Source: Megalopta genalis
Lineage: Eukaryota; Arthropoda; Insecta; Hymenoptera; Halictidae
Direction: 5' to 3'
Assembly: GCF_051020955.1 (NCBI RefSeq)
Contig: NC_135028.1
Span: 1,054,001-1,118,000 of the forward strand
DNA: 64,000 bases
Below the pieces are notes generated by a model. It was given only the letters and a program-made list of their open reading frames with translations, searched no databases and had not been told where the DNA came from. This document shows positions 12,940-24,874 of the stretch, in pieces. Position 1 is the first letter of the stretch, and the number at the start of each line of letters is the position of its first letter. The position numbers and the translations under genes are program-made.

Positions 12940-12968
12940 ATACAAATATCTATATATGTATATATATC

Positions 12969-13000
<32 letters not shown>

Positions 13001-13040
13001 CATATATATATACACAAGTAAGGACGTGACGACCCCTATG

Positions 13041-13108
13041 GAAGAAAGAGAGAAAGAGAGAGCGAGAGAGAAAGAGAGAGAGAGAGCGAGAGAGAGAGAG
13101 AGAGAGAA
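13041..13108. repeat. GA/GC-interrupted GA microsatellite
   Basis: About 68 bases of GAGAGA with AAAG and GCGA interruptions, next to a TA-rich block. Confidence 0.9.
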
Positions 13109-13651
13109 AGAAACAAAAGAAAACAGAGATGCTGCAGACACCTCATTAACGGTTATCACAAGATATCGATTAGTTAGTTTTAATTATAATTAATATTATT
13201 ATTGAAGCATTACACGAGAAGAATGTTAGTTTATAAATTCACTTATTATATATGTATGTATATGTAATAAGTACTACGTACATTTTATAGTTCTGTGAAC
13301 GTTGTGCAGAATAATGTCGATGCAAAGATCACTTTTCAGCGGTCGCATGCGAAACGGATGCGGGGACAATTTTCTTTCACACGGTTCGCGTGTGGTCGAT
13401 TTAAGAGTTGAAGAGAATTCCGTCGCTTCAACGGTTAAATCGACAAGATACAAATACTATGATTCACCTGTGCGGTGAATTTTTTCGCCGCACAGATAAC
13501 GAGAAAGAACTTGCGTGCACTTTTAAATGTCTGTTAAATTTCTTTAACGTAGATCTCAACGCGATGCATGTCTTCTTCGTGGTTTCGGAATTTCGGTTTC
13601 GGATCGCATGTTAATTATACTGCACAGTGTTCACGCAACACGTCTATCTGC

Positions 13652-13653
<2 letters not shown>

Positions 13654-13705
<52 letters not shown>

Positions 13706-13731
13706 CGAGAGAGAGAGAGAGAGAGAGAGAT
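13654..13731. repeat. Long GA microsatellite
   Basis: About 78 bases of (GA)n with one AGCGA interruption. The Arg-Glu repeat ORFs across it are artefacts of the dinucleotide. Confidence 0.95.
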
Positions 13732-14624
13732 TGCGTATTAGTTTCATTTTCGTTTTCAATTACTGGTGGCATCGCACTTTTTTCATACGCATCGTGCAAC
13801 GAGAGGGGATAGACGCGAGGAGAGAGAACAGAATGCGAGGACTATGTGTGTGTACGAATGGATGAGTATGTGAAAGAAAGCCAGCGAGAGAGAGCGAGAG
13901 AGAGAGAGGCGGAGAGAGTGTGGGGTAATGAATGATATTAATGATTGTCGAGTGTTAATGGTCGGTGATACCGATCGCCGGCACACCAGTGAGAAGTTAC
14001 AATATTTTCTACCTGAATATTTGCAAGGATCTCGCATAGCCTGATACGTTTAGGGTTTTTAATTATAAATAGTTAATATTCATAACTCTGTTGATGGAGT
14101 GAAGCAACACATCATGCGATGACCACGCAAAGAAAAGAAGAGAAAAGGAAGGGGGGCAAAACTCTCCGCGTTTTCCGCCGTATTCAGGCTCCGTGAGATC
14201 TTTTTATAATAACTTATCATGATGATGGGCAGTCCATCGTTTCGTTTTTAATCCGATATTCGTGAAACCTTCTACCCGCGCTTCTGGCAGTCTGTCGAAT
14301 AGAGCGGTGCTTTTCGTATTTTACACCGAAGACCTGGCGCGTACGATTTTCCTTTTCGTGGTTCCACGCAGGGACTTTTCATAAACATTATTACACTTAT
14401 TAACACGTGATCGCGCGACAAAACAAAAACATCGAAGAGTTAAATTATTATTTCCGAAAGCAAACGCGCGCGACGATCCGCGATCGTTCGAATATATATA
14501 TATATATATATAAAAAAACAAAAAAAAAGAAAGAAACTGAAGAGAGTAACGCGTATTTAAGGCGTGCATCGATATTCCTTGCAAAACTTTAGTTCTGCCG
14601 GCGAATATCGTCGTTGAGCAACGT

Positions 14625-14654
14625 TGTTCGCACGCGCGCGCGCGCGTGCGAACA
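14625..14654. repeat. 30-bp perfect palindrome with CG core, followed by a C-tract
   Basis: The left arm is TGTTCGCACGCGCGC and the right arm is its exact reverse complement, so the alternating CG core is centred at 14639/14640. A C-rich run follows at 14655-14683 (CCCGCCCTC then about 11 Cs). It could form a cruciform or Z-DNA, with a G-rich minus strand beside it. Confidence 0.85.
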
Positions 14655-15248
14655 CCCGCCCTCCCCCCCCCCCAACCCCCAGGCATACATACTTTTCTAC
14701 GAATATATTTGAGAGACTGTTCAGAACAAATGGTAAATAAGAAAAGGAAACGCTGATTCAGATCGATTGTCTTAACAAAAGAAACAAAAAAAATTGAGTA
14801 ATGTATGTACCAATACGACGACGAGAATTTTGTCACACTTTACGGGCACAACCCGCCGAATCAACATCGTGAAAAAAAGATGAGAATGTTACAAAATATA
14901 ACCTTGTGTAACGTCATAGGGAGACGTGCTGTTTTCAATTTTCCACAACCTTTTGCCTTTAACTATATTTTAATTATGTTATTATATATATACGTATATA
15001 TTTTAATTTATCTTCAACTATATTTCTAATCCGAGCGTTATTTCATTCGATTTTAAATCTACGCTTCGCCTCGTCTTCTTTAAAAGGAAGAAGTTTCTTT
15101 TTGATTTACGAAGTTTCTGAATGCTTTACAAGCATGTAATGCATGGTTTTAAAAAGTTCGAGACATTCGTAACTAAAGTTTTTCTAATTGTATGGAAATT
15201 TCATTGGAAATGTTTAAATTCGAACGAACGCGTGCGTACTGAACGAAT

Positions 15249-15260
15249 CGCGCATGCGCG
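15249..15260. promoter_or_regulatory. NRF1/Ewg-type palindromic promoter element
   Basis: CGCGCATGCGCG is a perfect palindrome matching the core of the NRF1 (Drosophila erect wing) site YGCGCAYGCGCR. It lies about 650 bases upstream of the MRG15 ATG in a locally GC-rich patch, as is usual for housekeeping promoters. Confidence 0.4.
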
Positions 15261-15659
15261 AGGTTTGCCCGCAGCCATTTATATTCGTATTGCCGTTGTC
15301 CGCCAGCCATTCGCGCTAGTTCGCGCGCTAGAAGTGGATGAGAGCGCGTCGTTCGCTTGAGCAATCAATCGTTTTAAATTGCATCACGAATTAATGAGAT
15401 ACATATACATGTTATTAATTATTCGGTGCGGTTATAAATCACAAGATAAAGGTACATTAATAATTGTAAAAGGTGTATCAAATGAAACTTCGGCGAAACT
15501 TGATAGGTTAACGTTATTAATTTAACCGCGACTCGTTCGAAATTATAATTTCATGTTCACGTAAGGTTTTAATAAGAAAGTGCGTGCGTCTAAATTTTAA
15601 ACTAAATTCAAATCTCATTGAATTCCTGTCTACGCAAGTTAGCTACCAGCGTAAATTAA

Positions 15660-15758
15660 AAGTCCCTGGCGTGGACACTAGGGACACTATCTTGCAGTGT
15701 GCGTAAGCCTTTACGTTCAGTCTGTAGATACAAGATAGGGCAAAGGCAGGGACGCCGC
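15660..15758 (+). other. Imperfect hairpin just upstream of MRG15
   Basis: Three nested stems can be drawn: GTCCCTG (15662-15668) with CAGGGAC; CTATCTTG (15687-15694) with CAAGATAG (15730-15737); and CGTAA with TTACG around a short loop near 15702-15715. It lies about 150 bases before the start codon and may be 5' UTR or promoter. Confidence 0.4.
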
Positions 15759-15905
15759 TTTCAAAGTTATCCTTTAAGTTATTCAGTGGAAATCAATTGT
15801 TTTCTGTTGGTGCGAATTATTGGGTGATTTACCAAATCTAGACAATATTTAAAACTGACGTCTGTAAAAACATCAATCAAAATAAGCAGTTCAAAGGACA
15901 TAACC

Positions 15906-17351
15906 ATGCCACCGAAGTGTAAATTCCAAGAAGGTGAGTTTTCTCGTTTTAATTTCTCGTGCTGAAAATATCAACGCTTCAAGCAATTTTATTAATAAAT
16001 AGTTATTATCGTCTTGTTAACCGTAGTCATTGCGTCGTTTAATTTGCAACAATTGTATGATTATACGTAGGTGAAAAAGTTCTATGTTTTCATGGGCCAT
16101 TAATTTATGAAGCAAAGTGTCTAAAGTCCTCCATTACCAAGGAGAAACAGATCAAATATTTCATTCATTATGCTGGATGGAATAAGAAGTGAGTAAAATT
16201 GTTCGATTCGAACGATTCGTAATCCAAGTAAAATTTTTATATTACATGAATAGTTGGGATGAGTGGGTTCCGGAAAGCCGAGTTCTTAAGTACAACGAGG
16301 CAAACGTGCAAAGGCAAAAGGAAGTTCAGAGAGCACATTCGAATCAACAGTCCACGCAGAAGAACAAAAAAGGCAGCACGTCTTCTAAAACTCAAGGCCG
16401 TAGAAGCGAAGGAGGCCGTGAAAAAGACACTGATAGCAGAGCTAGCACTCCTGTAGCGACTGTTGACAAAACAGTTAGCAGATTTACTAAAAGTACTAGT
16501 AGTACCGTGACGCCGTCATCTTCTCATGACTCCACTTCGGATGCTCCACGTAAAAAACGCAGGTATGTTTTATTCCTCTAATATACAAAGTATATTGTTA
16601 CAATGGTTGAGCAGTATGAAGCAAGTACAATTCATTATAGCCGGATGGAGCCATGTGGTGACACTGAAGAATATCTTACCAAGGTAGAAGTTAAAATTAA
16701 GATCCCAGAAGAACTGAAATTTGTACTTATAGATGAATCAGAAGTTATATTAAAACATCATAAATTACCCGCATTGCCTGTAAAAAATACAGTCGATAAG
16801 ATTTTGGACGATTACGTAGAATCAAAGTCGGCAGGAAAGAATGATTCTGTTAGGTAGATATAAACATGTATAATTATCGAAAGTTTGAAATAACTTTTTC
16901 ATTATAAATTGTCACTTTCAGGGAAAGTGTACTAGAAATAACTAAAGGTATTCGCGAGTACTTCAATATATCCTTAGGCTTGCAATTATTATACAAATGG
17001 GAACGTCCACAATTTATTCAAATAATGAATGACAATCCTGAAACACTGCCCAGCCAATTATATGGAGCCTTCCATTTATTAAGGCTATTTGGTATTAAGC
17101 TTTATTAAATATATAAAGTACAATATATGCTTAAGATAGTGCAAGATCTTATGTAATCTCTTGTTATTATTTTTACAGTGAGACTGGGTGGAATGTTATC
17201 GTATACTACATTAGATGAAAGAAGTATACAGTTGTTACTATCCCATTTCCACGATTTTCTACAATATTTACAAAAAAATAATACAGAGCTTTTTAATCTT
17301 CAACAAGATTACGCAGACTCGCCGCCAGATTATCACAGAAAATATGCTTAA
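15906..17351 (+). CDS. MRG15: MRG15 / mortality factor 4-like chromatin protein (complete)
   Basis: Six coding exons (15906-15933, 16071-16188, 16254-16562, 16641-16853, 16922-17091, 17179-17351) join in frame to 336 residues starting MPPKCKFQEGEKVLCFHG. The N-terminal chromo-barrel domain (about residues 8-65) carries the aromatic residues of HYAGWNKNWDEWVP that bind methylated H3K36. A basic Ser/Thr-rich linker with an APRKKR nuclear-localisation stretch follows. The C-terminal MRG domain (about 160-336) contains IPEELKFVLIDE, GLQLLYKWERPQ and YGAFHLLRLFVRLGGML, and ends in PPDYHRKYA. MRG15 is a shared subunit of the NuA4/Tip60 acetyltransferase and SIN3/RPD3 deacetylase complexes. The length matches MRG15 rather than the longer MSL3. 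The gene is compact, with introns of 65-140 bp. It lies on the same strand as PP1-beta, 1.07 kb upstream. Confidence 0.96.
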
Positions 17352-18380
17352 GTTAGTATCAATTAGTGTATAAATTTAATTTATATGACTTATTACTTTT
17401 CTTGTCTTGACAATTTTGCATGACAGCTACAATGCTTTCTCTCTTTTATCGAGGTAACTACATCATCACTGGTTATGACATAATTAATTCGTTATACAAA
17501 ATAATTAGTTTATTGCAAAGTTATGAGAATTTTATTGGTGATGTGTTATATATATATATATTTTTTGAATTGTAAACTTATTTTTTTAGTTTATCATGTG
17601 TACAGAAGAATATATTAAACTCAATAGTTCATAGTTTATCTTAGATTAAAATGTATAACTAATATCTTTAATTTATTGTAAATACAATATGTTACAATTA
17701 CATTGCTTAACTACAATTTTATACATATTTGAAGAGATCAATCGAAGAAATATACGATATTTTTTTTCATTAATACCATACTCCGAATCACATACTTCTA
17801 CGTATATAAATTTTTTAAAGAAATTGTTAAAAATACGTCATTTTAAAATCCTTTCTTAAATGTATACATACTATACATTAAACATTTAATTATGATTTGA
17901 TCCAGAAACTCGATCTGATGACGAACTCGAAAAATATGTGATAGCAATATAAAAAGGTGTAACATGCATTCGATTGTATTTATACCCTTTTAAATATCAG
18001 AATATGAGAAGTTATTATATTTAATAATATATTTATTTATTATTTAATAATAATTTATTTATTTATTTAATAAGAATTTATTATTTAATAATATATATAA
18101 GAATTTATTATATTTATATAATATTTTCTGATATTTAAATGCCCATTACTTAATAATTCTTATTTTTTCAAAACACCGTTTTCTTAGTAACCGTGTCGGT
18201 GATCATTATTTCAAATAAATCCTGAAATTGCTTCACTTGTTCTAGATCATTATAATCCTTTTCTTATTTACATAGAACCGGCAGTCGATAACAGCACGCG
18301 TACACGTATAGCTACACATGAATCCTACGAGATGTATTTACATATGTATATACAGTTAACTGCGTACACAAACGTATCGT
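17352..18380 (+). other. MRG15 3' region and spacer before PP1-beta
   Basis: AT-rich sequence with TTTA repeats at 18030-18120. ATTAAA-type signals near 17618 and 17645 and an AATAAA at 18214-18219 could end the MRG15 transcript. No other gene is visible. Confidence 0.5.
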
Positions 18381-18390
18381 CTAGTCTACA

Positions 18391-18423
18391 AACATCGGGT
18401 CAGTCAGTCAGTGGCAAGAAAAA
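18391..18423 (+). promoter_or_regulatory. PP1-beta start region with repeated initiator-like TCAGT
   Basis: TCAGTCAGTCAGT lies at about 18400-18412, just 12 bases before the ATG, and resembles the arthropod initiator TCAGT in triplicate. The ATG context is AAAAATGGCGG. If transcription starts here the leader is extremely short. This is inference. Confidence 0.3.
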
Positions 18424-21400
18424 ATGGCGGATGTCGAGTTGAACGTCGACAACCTGATACAAAGATTGTTGGAAGGTACGTGATAAAAAAGGGAGGCTTG
18501 GTGGAAAGAAAGTGTGAAGTTGTTCCCAAGATTCCTGTCTACGATTTGGTGTACAGTTAACGGGAAGTTTTTCCAAAGTATCCGGTGGAAATTGGCTCGA
18601 TCCGATGTCGCGCCGCCGTACATCGAACATATACGTTTTCTTTTCAACCAAAGGAAGATTAATAATCGTGCGCGGTCTATTTTACGACACACGGTATCTG
18701 TGCTTTAACGAGTCCGTAAACGGTTTCTCTCGATCTCCCATGTCCGTTGAAATACTATTTTGCTTACGGTCGGTAGATCGGTTCAAAAAAACTGATATCG
18801 ATCTCCCAGTGTTTTACAGTCTTCGTTAAACTCTTACATTTCCAGACGTCGACGAGTTTATCCGTCGACTTTTCTTCGTTTCCTCGAAGGCGAAACTATT
18901 TTTTCACGTTTGTTCTCTTTCTCATGCTACGTGTCTCGGAATTCTGCGCGGTAAAGTTTACCAAGCGCAGAAAGACCAGGTACAGAAGAAAGCCAAGCTA
19001 AAAGATATTTTCTCGTCGGATTTTGTCGGTACGCAACAAGGAAACAAACATCATGTAGTTCTCTCTTGGACGTCTCTTTTTTTTTTTTTAGTTGCATCTT
19101 TACCTGCCTCAACGTCGTGCGTGATCGCTCGTCCTCATATACATATATATGATTTATAACATAAGATGAAATAGAAGCTAGTTACAATATCGTGGCAACT
19201 GCAATATTGAATTTCATTTAAGATGTCATCGCCGTTCCTGGTTGATTTTTGTTATTGTGCCACCGTACGCTCTCCTTAGCTTTTCTCATATTGCTGTGCA
19301 TCAGCGTCTCCGATACGGTTCAGCGTGGGTTCTCTGAGGGTATTACGTATCGCAAGGCTATGGAAACAACATCTATAATGTAAATATTCGATGAAGCTTT
19401 TAGTTACCGTGTTTACACTTCAACGGATGAATTATAGTTTTATGAAGGTCACCCGATGTGATCTCATTGGAACACAAATAGTGGCTCGAATGCGAACTCA
19501 ATCGCATGTTCAATATGATATTTGCCGGTGTTAATTCGTTCATGAATTAACATGTTTCCAGAAAATGCAAAATGAACAATTTTTTTTGATCCGATATTAA
19601 CAGTAGAACTACAGAGACCTGAACGGTGACTATAATGTATACCGTTTTATTATATTATATGCTACATTGAAGGAGATCATATAAAAATGTGTAACAAAAA
19701 CATTTTTCTAGCATCAGAGATTGTGAAAGAAACAAATCAGAAACCAGTCATTTCGATAGTTCTAGTGTTAATGAACATGCTATTTCCTCCCAAGTATTAT
19801 CTCTGTCAAGATTGCCAAGTTTATCTAAAATATGATGTCACCCTTTTCCGATATGTTATATTTTCCTCGATGTGTTCGATACTGAATATAGTTTATAACA
19901 TTGATTTTATATCTGAGAAGCAAGTAAATACGAAACGCGCGTTATCTCTGTGCAGATTGATATACTCGAATGCTGTATACTTGAATGAGTCATTTTTTAA
20001 ACAGAATTTCTTTGTCCGATAAGAAATTTATTGTAATTAGGATAAAGATATGGATGAAAAGCAGACGATCTTTCTTACCAATGAAATGATATATCGCTTG
20101 TATCCCGTAGAAGTTAGGAGACATAATTGAAGAAGAAATATATTTTTGTTTTATAAAAGTACATAATAAACGATGATAAACCAGAGAGAAAAGTTCATTC
20201 GAATGGTTTCTTATGATTCTGAATGTTCTTTGTATTTTTAATCGATAATATCAAAACTTATCAAGATACCCTGTACGTGTTCCTAAATAAAACTGTTGCA
20301 ATAAATCGTAACATGTCCGCGAGCGGAGCCTGTTCCAAGCTGTCTCGTGTTTGATCAAATATAACCATGACGATTTTCTATCTTTTTTATCGTTTTCTTT
20401 AAATAACCGTATTTATTAATAGAGAATAGGTTTCTAATGTATGCTCCCACCTCGAACATAGAATTTCTCTTATTAAGTTAGCTAAATAGTTTTTCGCAGA
20501 AAAATGATATTTTCTTATCGACTATAATCATTTGGATCGTTGTGATATGACCTTGCTGATATGCAGTTTTCCAATAACCGTCGCATCGACTTCATTTAAC
20601 CGCACACCATGAAATTCCTCCATAGTTATAAATACATTGATGATGACACCGCGAGATTCCGATGTGTTTTACACACGTGTGCGCAAAATTTAACCGTTCT
20701 AATTTCTTTTTTCGCGTTTTCGACAACCCCCACCCCCTCCACCTCCAACCATTGATATTTGGTTTTATGCGTTCGCGTTCGAACTAATTGCGTAGGCGAT
20801 TGCATATCACTAAATGGCTTTCGGCTTTTCTCTTTTTTTAGACTTTGTTTTCCTGTAAGTTCATGCTCATCGTATTATTCCCGAGGACTCATATAGCCAC
20901 TTTAATCCCTTTGAAGCATTATAACTACAGTGTGCGACAACCTTTCGTATTCTCGATTATTGCATCAAGAGGAAACCTATACCACGTAGCTCGACGTTTT
21001 TATAATCGAACCCCCGACCTAGAGTCGTTTCTTCAAACAATTGCATCATACGGAGGGGGAGAAAAGAAAGTGAATTTTCTATTGGAAATTGCGACCCTTC
21101 AACCGAAATACGCACCGCGGCGTGACAACCATTTATTTTCCGACGATTCAGGAACCGATACCGCCTGCCAATTAAGCAAGTCGTATAAGTAGATAGAAAC
21201 GCGATATATTAAAGGAATTCCACGTGAAACGTCGTTCTTCCCCTGAATCGGAAATCGATAATATCTGTTATATCATTTTTGTTGTGTAAACACTGCCTAT
21301 TTTGTCATCGATCATTAAAATAACCCTTCCCTTACCAACGGTGTACTGGGAGCACATTTTCTCGTGCTTGTTAACCGTTGAATATATTATTTAAATTTAT

Positions 21401-24400
21401 TGTTTATAGATAGATTAATAAAGATTCACTCGGTTTTATATTTCTTTGCTTTAATATAAAAAATAAAATAAAATTTTATATATTATTATATATTATTATA
21501 TTATTATTATATTATTATATTATATATAATATATAATATATAATATAAGAAATACAAATTTGCTTTCGCTTTCGTTCGCTTGCTTAACCGTCATATCCGG
21601 TGTTCGTAAACATATCGAAACATATAAATACGTACGTTCGTTCGAAATTTGTCGTACATTAATTTAAGATAACTTAATTAAAAATATCCGTTGATTCGTA
21701 GGACGCGAAACAGTCGCGTTAATGTTCCAGCGAACACGCGGCGAAATCTAGATCCGCTGTGAACTGTCCGGTAACGGAAGGGTTTAATCAGTTGGCGATA
21801 ATTATAGAATAGTTATTTTTAAAATATTTCGTACGCGTGACGTTTCACGTTCACGGAATATTACCGCACGAATTAACCGGAAACGTATCGCAGTCAGGGT
21901 AAAGCTTCCGAATGGGTCAAGGCCGCGCTACCTTTATTAATATTTATGTTCGCGGTTATAAAAAAAAATGCTGCAGCTCGATTGAAATATTATTGATCCC
22001 ACGGTGCTGCTACTTACCTATGTACGGTGTTAGCATCAACGTAAGCACGGGCACCTAACTGAGGAATATAGGGAGTGATCTCGCGGTGGCCCTGAACAAC
22101 CAGAAACTTTTGCTCTGACTGTATATACATAGTAAATACGGGGTATTTATTTAATCCTGCGCGTCGAAATATCATCCGTTATCTTTCTGCCGGTATCAAA
22201 AAACGTGTCCAAACAACGTTGTTTCGCTTCAAAGCTAAAAATACGATTCATGTTTTTCCCTTTTCCTGCCGAGGTCATTTCTTTTTAAGTATTGAGGCCA
22301 TCGATATTTTTGCACATTAACCCCTATTTTTTATAACGCAGCTGTGTGGCGCACACCGAGACGAATTCAACGACCCCCGACACTGTGACCCTTAAGGGTT
22401 GACGTGCGAAAACTATCGATGACCTCGGATACTCGAAGAAAGTGGCCTTGAGGGAGAAAATTATTAGACCTGAGCCAAACGAAGTTGTCCCATTTTTTTT
22501 TGGTGCTGGCAGAAATAACGAAGATATTTCAATGTGCAGGATAAAATGTACACTCTCTACCCAGGGTGTCCGAAAAATGTCTCGCAATCCGAAAGTAGGG
22601 GATTCCCGAGATGATTTGAAGCAACTTTTTCCTTAGTGAAAATTTTCTCCGTCGCTTCGTTTACGAGTTATTCACGAAAAACGGTTGACCAACGAGTCGT
22701 GAGCGCGGTCAGCGCTCCGCCCTTGCGAGCGACGCCGGCGGTCCCGTGGGCGGGTCGTCGACCGAGCTCGCCTCTTATTGGTCAGTGCTTTTCGTTAATA
22801 ACTCGTAAACGAAGCCTCGGAGAACATTTTCGCAAAGGAGAAAGTTGCTTCAAATCACCTCGGGAACCTCCCGTTTCCGGATTTCGAGACATTTTCGGGA
22901 CACCCTGTATATCTCCCTGGGATAATATTATGGGTAATGACAGAGCTACGTGACTCTACGAAAATTCGTGGCAGAGCCGAGTACATGAACGTATTTATCT
23001 ACACGTCCCCCCCCCTCTCCCCTCCCCCTTCAAATCGGTTCTTGGCAGTCAGGACACCTTCATGCTCCAGCGTAGAAAGTTATGCTCGGCGTACACTTTA
23101 CCTGCGAAATAAAAACTGTCGGCCCTCGCGAGGCTTCGCGACGCCGCGGTCGGTCGAAATGCATTTAAACGTACGAAATTTTTGGACGCAGTCAGAGGAT
23201 GCCGGCCAGGAAAGACCGTTGTAATGACGGAGGGTGAAGTGCGGGGCCTTTGCCTGAAGTCACGGGAGATTTTCCTTCAGCAGCCGATCCTGCTCGAGCT
23301 GGAGGCCCCACTTAAGATCTGCGGCGATATACACGGCCAGTACACCGATCTGTTACGGCTGTTTGAATACGGCGGCTTCCCGCCGGAAGCGAATTATTTG
23401 TTCCTCGGGGATTACGTAGACCGAGGTAAACAATCGCTGGAAACGATATGCCTGCTGCTCGCGTACAAGATCAAATATCCAGAGAATTTTTTCTTGTTGC
23501 GCGGCAATCACGAGTGCGCCAGCATAAACAGGATATACGGGTTCTACGACGAATGCAAGAAGCGTTACAACGTTAAATTATGGAAGACGTTCACGGATTG
23601 TTTCAACTGTTTACCGATCGCGGCCATCATCGACGAGAAAATCTTCTGCTGCCATGGCGGCCTTAGTCCGGACCTTCAGGTGATTATATATATAACATAA
23701 TATAATATAATATAATATAATCATAATATATAATATATATTATATATAATAATTAATATAATATATAATATATATAATATATATTATATTTATATATATT
23801 ATATATAATACTCCATACTCCTTGGAGAGCCCTTTGGAGTGTCAATTAATTAAAAATATTTGTTAATATCTTTTTCATATTTATTTGTAATCGATCATGC
23901 GTAAAAATCATCTTATCGGGTTTCAATGAATGGCAACATAATAGGCGATTATATATACTGGATTATATTTTCTATTTATAATTCAACGAGGAAGAAAGTG
24001 AAAAGTTCAATGGTTAATAGAACATTAGAGATTGAAATATTGGCTTTTTATTATCTACCTCATTGATGTATGGACAAGGGATGATTGTGTCTTCATTTAT
24101 TCATTATTATCAATGGAAGGGAACTTTGATAGAATATTATGCGGCTGCTTATTAATAGCTTGAAATTCTTACATAAAAATGTCTGTAACTTTGACCTTCT
24201 TTTCTTCTTCTTTTTTTGTTTTTCTTTAAACAGAACATGGAACAAATCAGAAGAATTATGCGTCCAACAGATGTACCTGATACTGGCCTTCTTTGCGACT
24301 TACTGTGGTCGGATCCTGACAAAGAGGTCCAGGTATTATTGTATCTCGTTATTAACTTCGTCCGTTTACGGAACAATATGAAAGAAATATCACGCAAAAC

Positions 24401-24874
24401 TATAACATTGTTATTTCATTTGCCGCAGGGTTGGGGAGAGAACGACAGAGGCGTTTCGTTCACGTTCGGTCCGGACATAGTGTCCAAGTTTTTGAACCGC
24501 CACGATATGGACTTAATATGCAGGGCGCATCAAGTGGTCGAAGACGGTTATGAGTTTTTTGCGAAACGGCAGCTGGTCACGTTGTTCTCCGCGCCGAATT
24601 ACTGCGGGGAGTACGACAACGCCGGCGGAATGATGAGCGTCGACGAGTCTTTGATGTGCAGTTTTCAGGTTGAACTTCAATATTCACGAATTTAACATCG
24701 AGCCGATGATAAGTTTACGCGCGCATTGTATGAAATGTCATGATGTTTCTCGTTTTCTGTTCAAAGATATTGAAACCGTCTGAGAAGAAAGCTAAATACC
24801 AATATATAGGAATGAATACCGGGCAGGGCGCGAGACCGGCCACACCACAAAGGAATCCAGCCAAAAAGAAATGA
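18424..24874 (+). CDS. flw: Serine/threonine protein phosphatase PP1-beta catalytic subunit (complete)
   Basis: Five coding exons (18424-18475, 23192-23679, 24234-24332, 24429-24668, 24767-24874) join in frame to 328 residues beginning MADVELNVDNLIQRLLEVRG. The PPP-family catalytic motifs are intact: GDIHGQ (residues 62-67), GDYVDRG (about 90-96), RGNHE (about 121-125), the downstream CRAHQVVEDGYEFF, and APNYCGE near the C-terminus. The MADxELNVDxLI N-terminus and residue spacing identify the beta (delta) isoform, called flapwing in Drosophila, rather than alpha or gamma. PP1-beta dephosphorylates non-muscle myosin light chain with the MYPT targeting subunit, among many partners. The first intron is 4.7 kb and carries a transposable element. 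The tail ends in ATPQRNPAKKK, where vertebrate PP1 has TPPR. Confidence 0.96.
21470..21545. repeat. TAT/ATA microsatellite in PP1-beta intron 1
   Basis: About 75 bases of ATTATT and ATATA repeats. Confidence 0.9.
22560..22910. mobile_element. GGGTGTCC-type inverted-repeat element (MITE-like), copy 1
   Basis: The left end is CAGGGTGTCCGAAAAATG and the right end CATTTTCGGGACACCCTG. Internal arms of about 100 nt are also inverted: GAAGCAACTTTTTCC followed by CTTCGTTTACGAGTTATT on the left, and AATAACTCGTAAACGAAG followed by GGAGAAAGTTGCTTC on the right. The centre is GC-rich. No transposase is present, so it is non-autonomous. It lies in PP1-beta intron 1 and may be bounded by TA-rich target sequence. 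Confidence 0.8.
23687..23810. repeat. TATAAT microsatellite in PP1-beta intron 2
   Basis: About 120 bases of ATATAATATAAT starting 8 bases after the splice donor at 23680. Confidence 0.9.

Larger units (their letters stand above)
10755..14060 (+). other. Probable E2F1 3' UTR and downstream spacer
   Basis: No coding exon follows the E2F1 stop until MRG15. The stretch holds two TGTAAATA Pumilio elements, four GA microsatellites and a TA block at 12940-13015. An AATAAA at 12142-12147 is one possible end. The true 3' end cannot be fixed from sequence alone. Confidence 0.4.
14060..15640. other. Spacer between E2F1 3' region and the MRG15 promoter
   Basis: No coding exon recognised. It contains the 30-bp CG palindrome and adjoining C-tract near 14625-14690 and an NRF1-type palindrome at 15249-15260. 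Confidence 0.5.
18476..23191 (+). other. First intron of PP1-beta
   Basis: The donor is GTACGTG at 18476 and the acceptor TTTTTGGACGCAG ends at 23191. It holds an AT microsatellite at 21470-21545, an inverted-repeat element at 22560-22910 and a C-rich tract at 23007-23031. The ORFs at 19687-20022 and 20845-21192 match no family that I recognise and have intron-like composition. Confidence 0.8.

Noticed and set aside
13608..13865. Arg-Glu repeat ORFs
   Set aside because: They translate a GA microsatellite and have no start or splice support.
20845..21192. A 115-codon ORF in PP1-beta intron 1
   Set aside because: No recognisable domain, and it has intron-like composition on the coding strand of the host intron.
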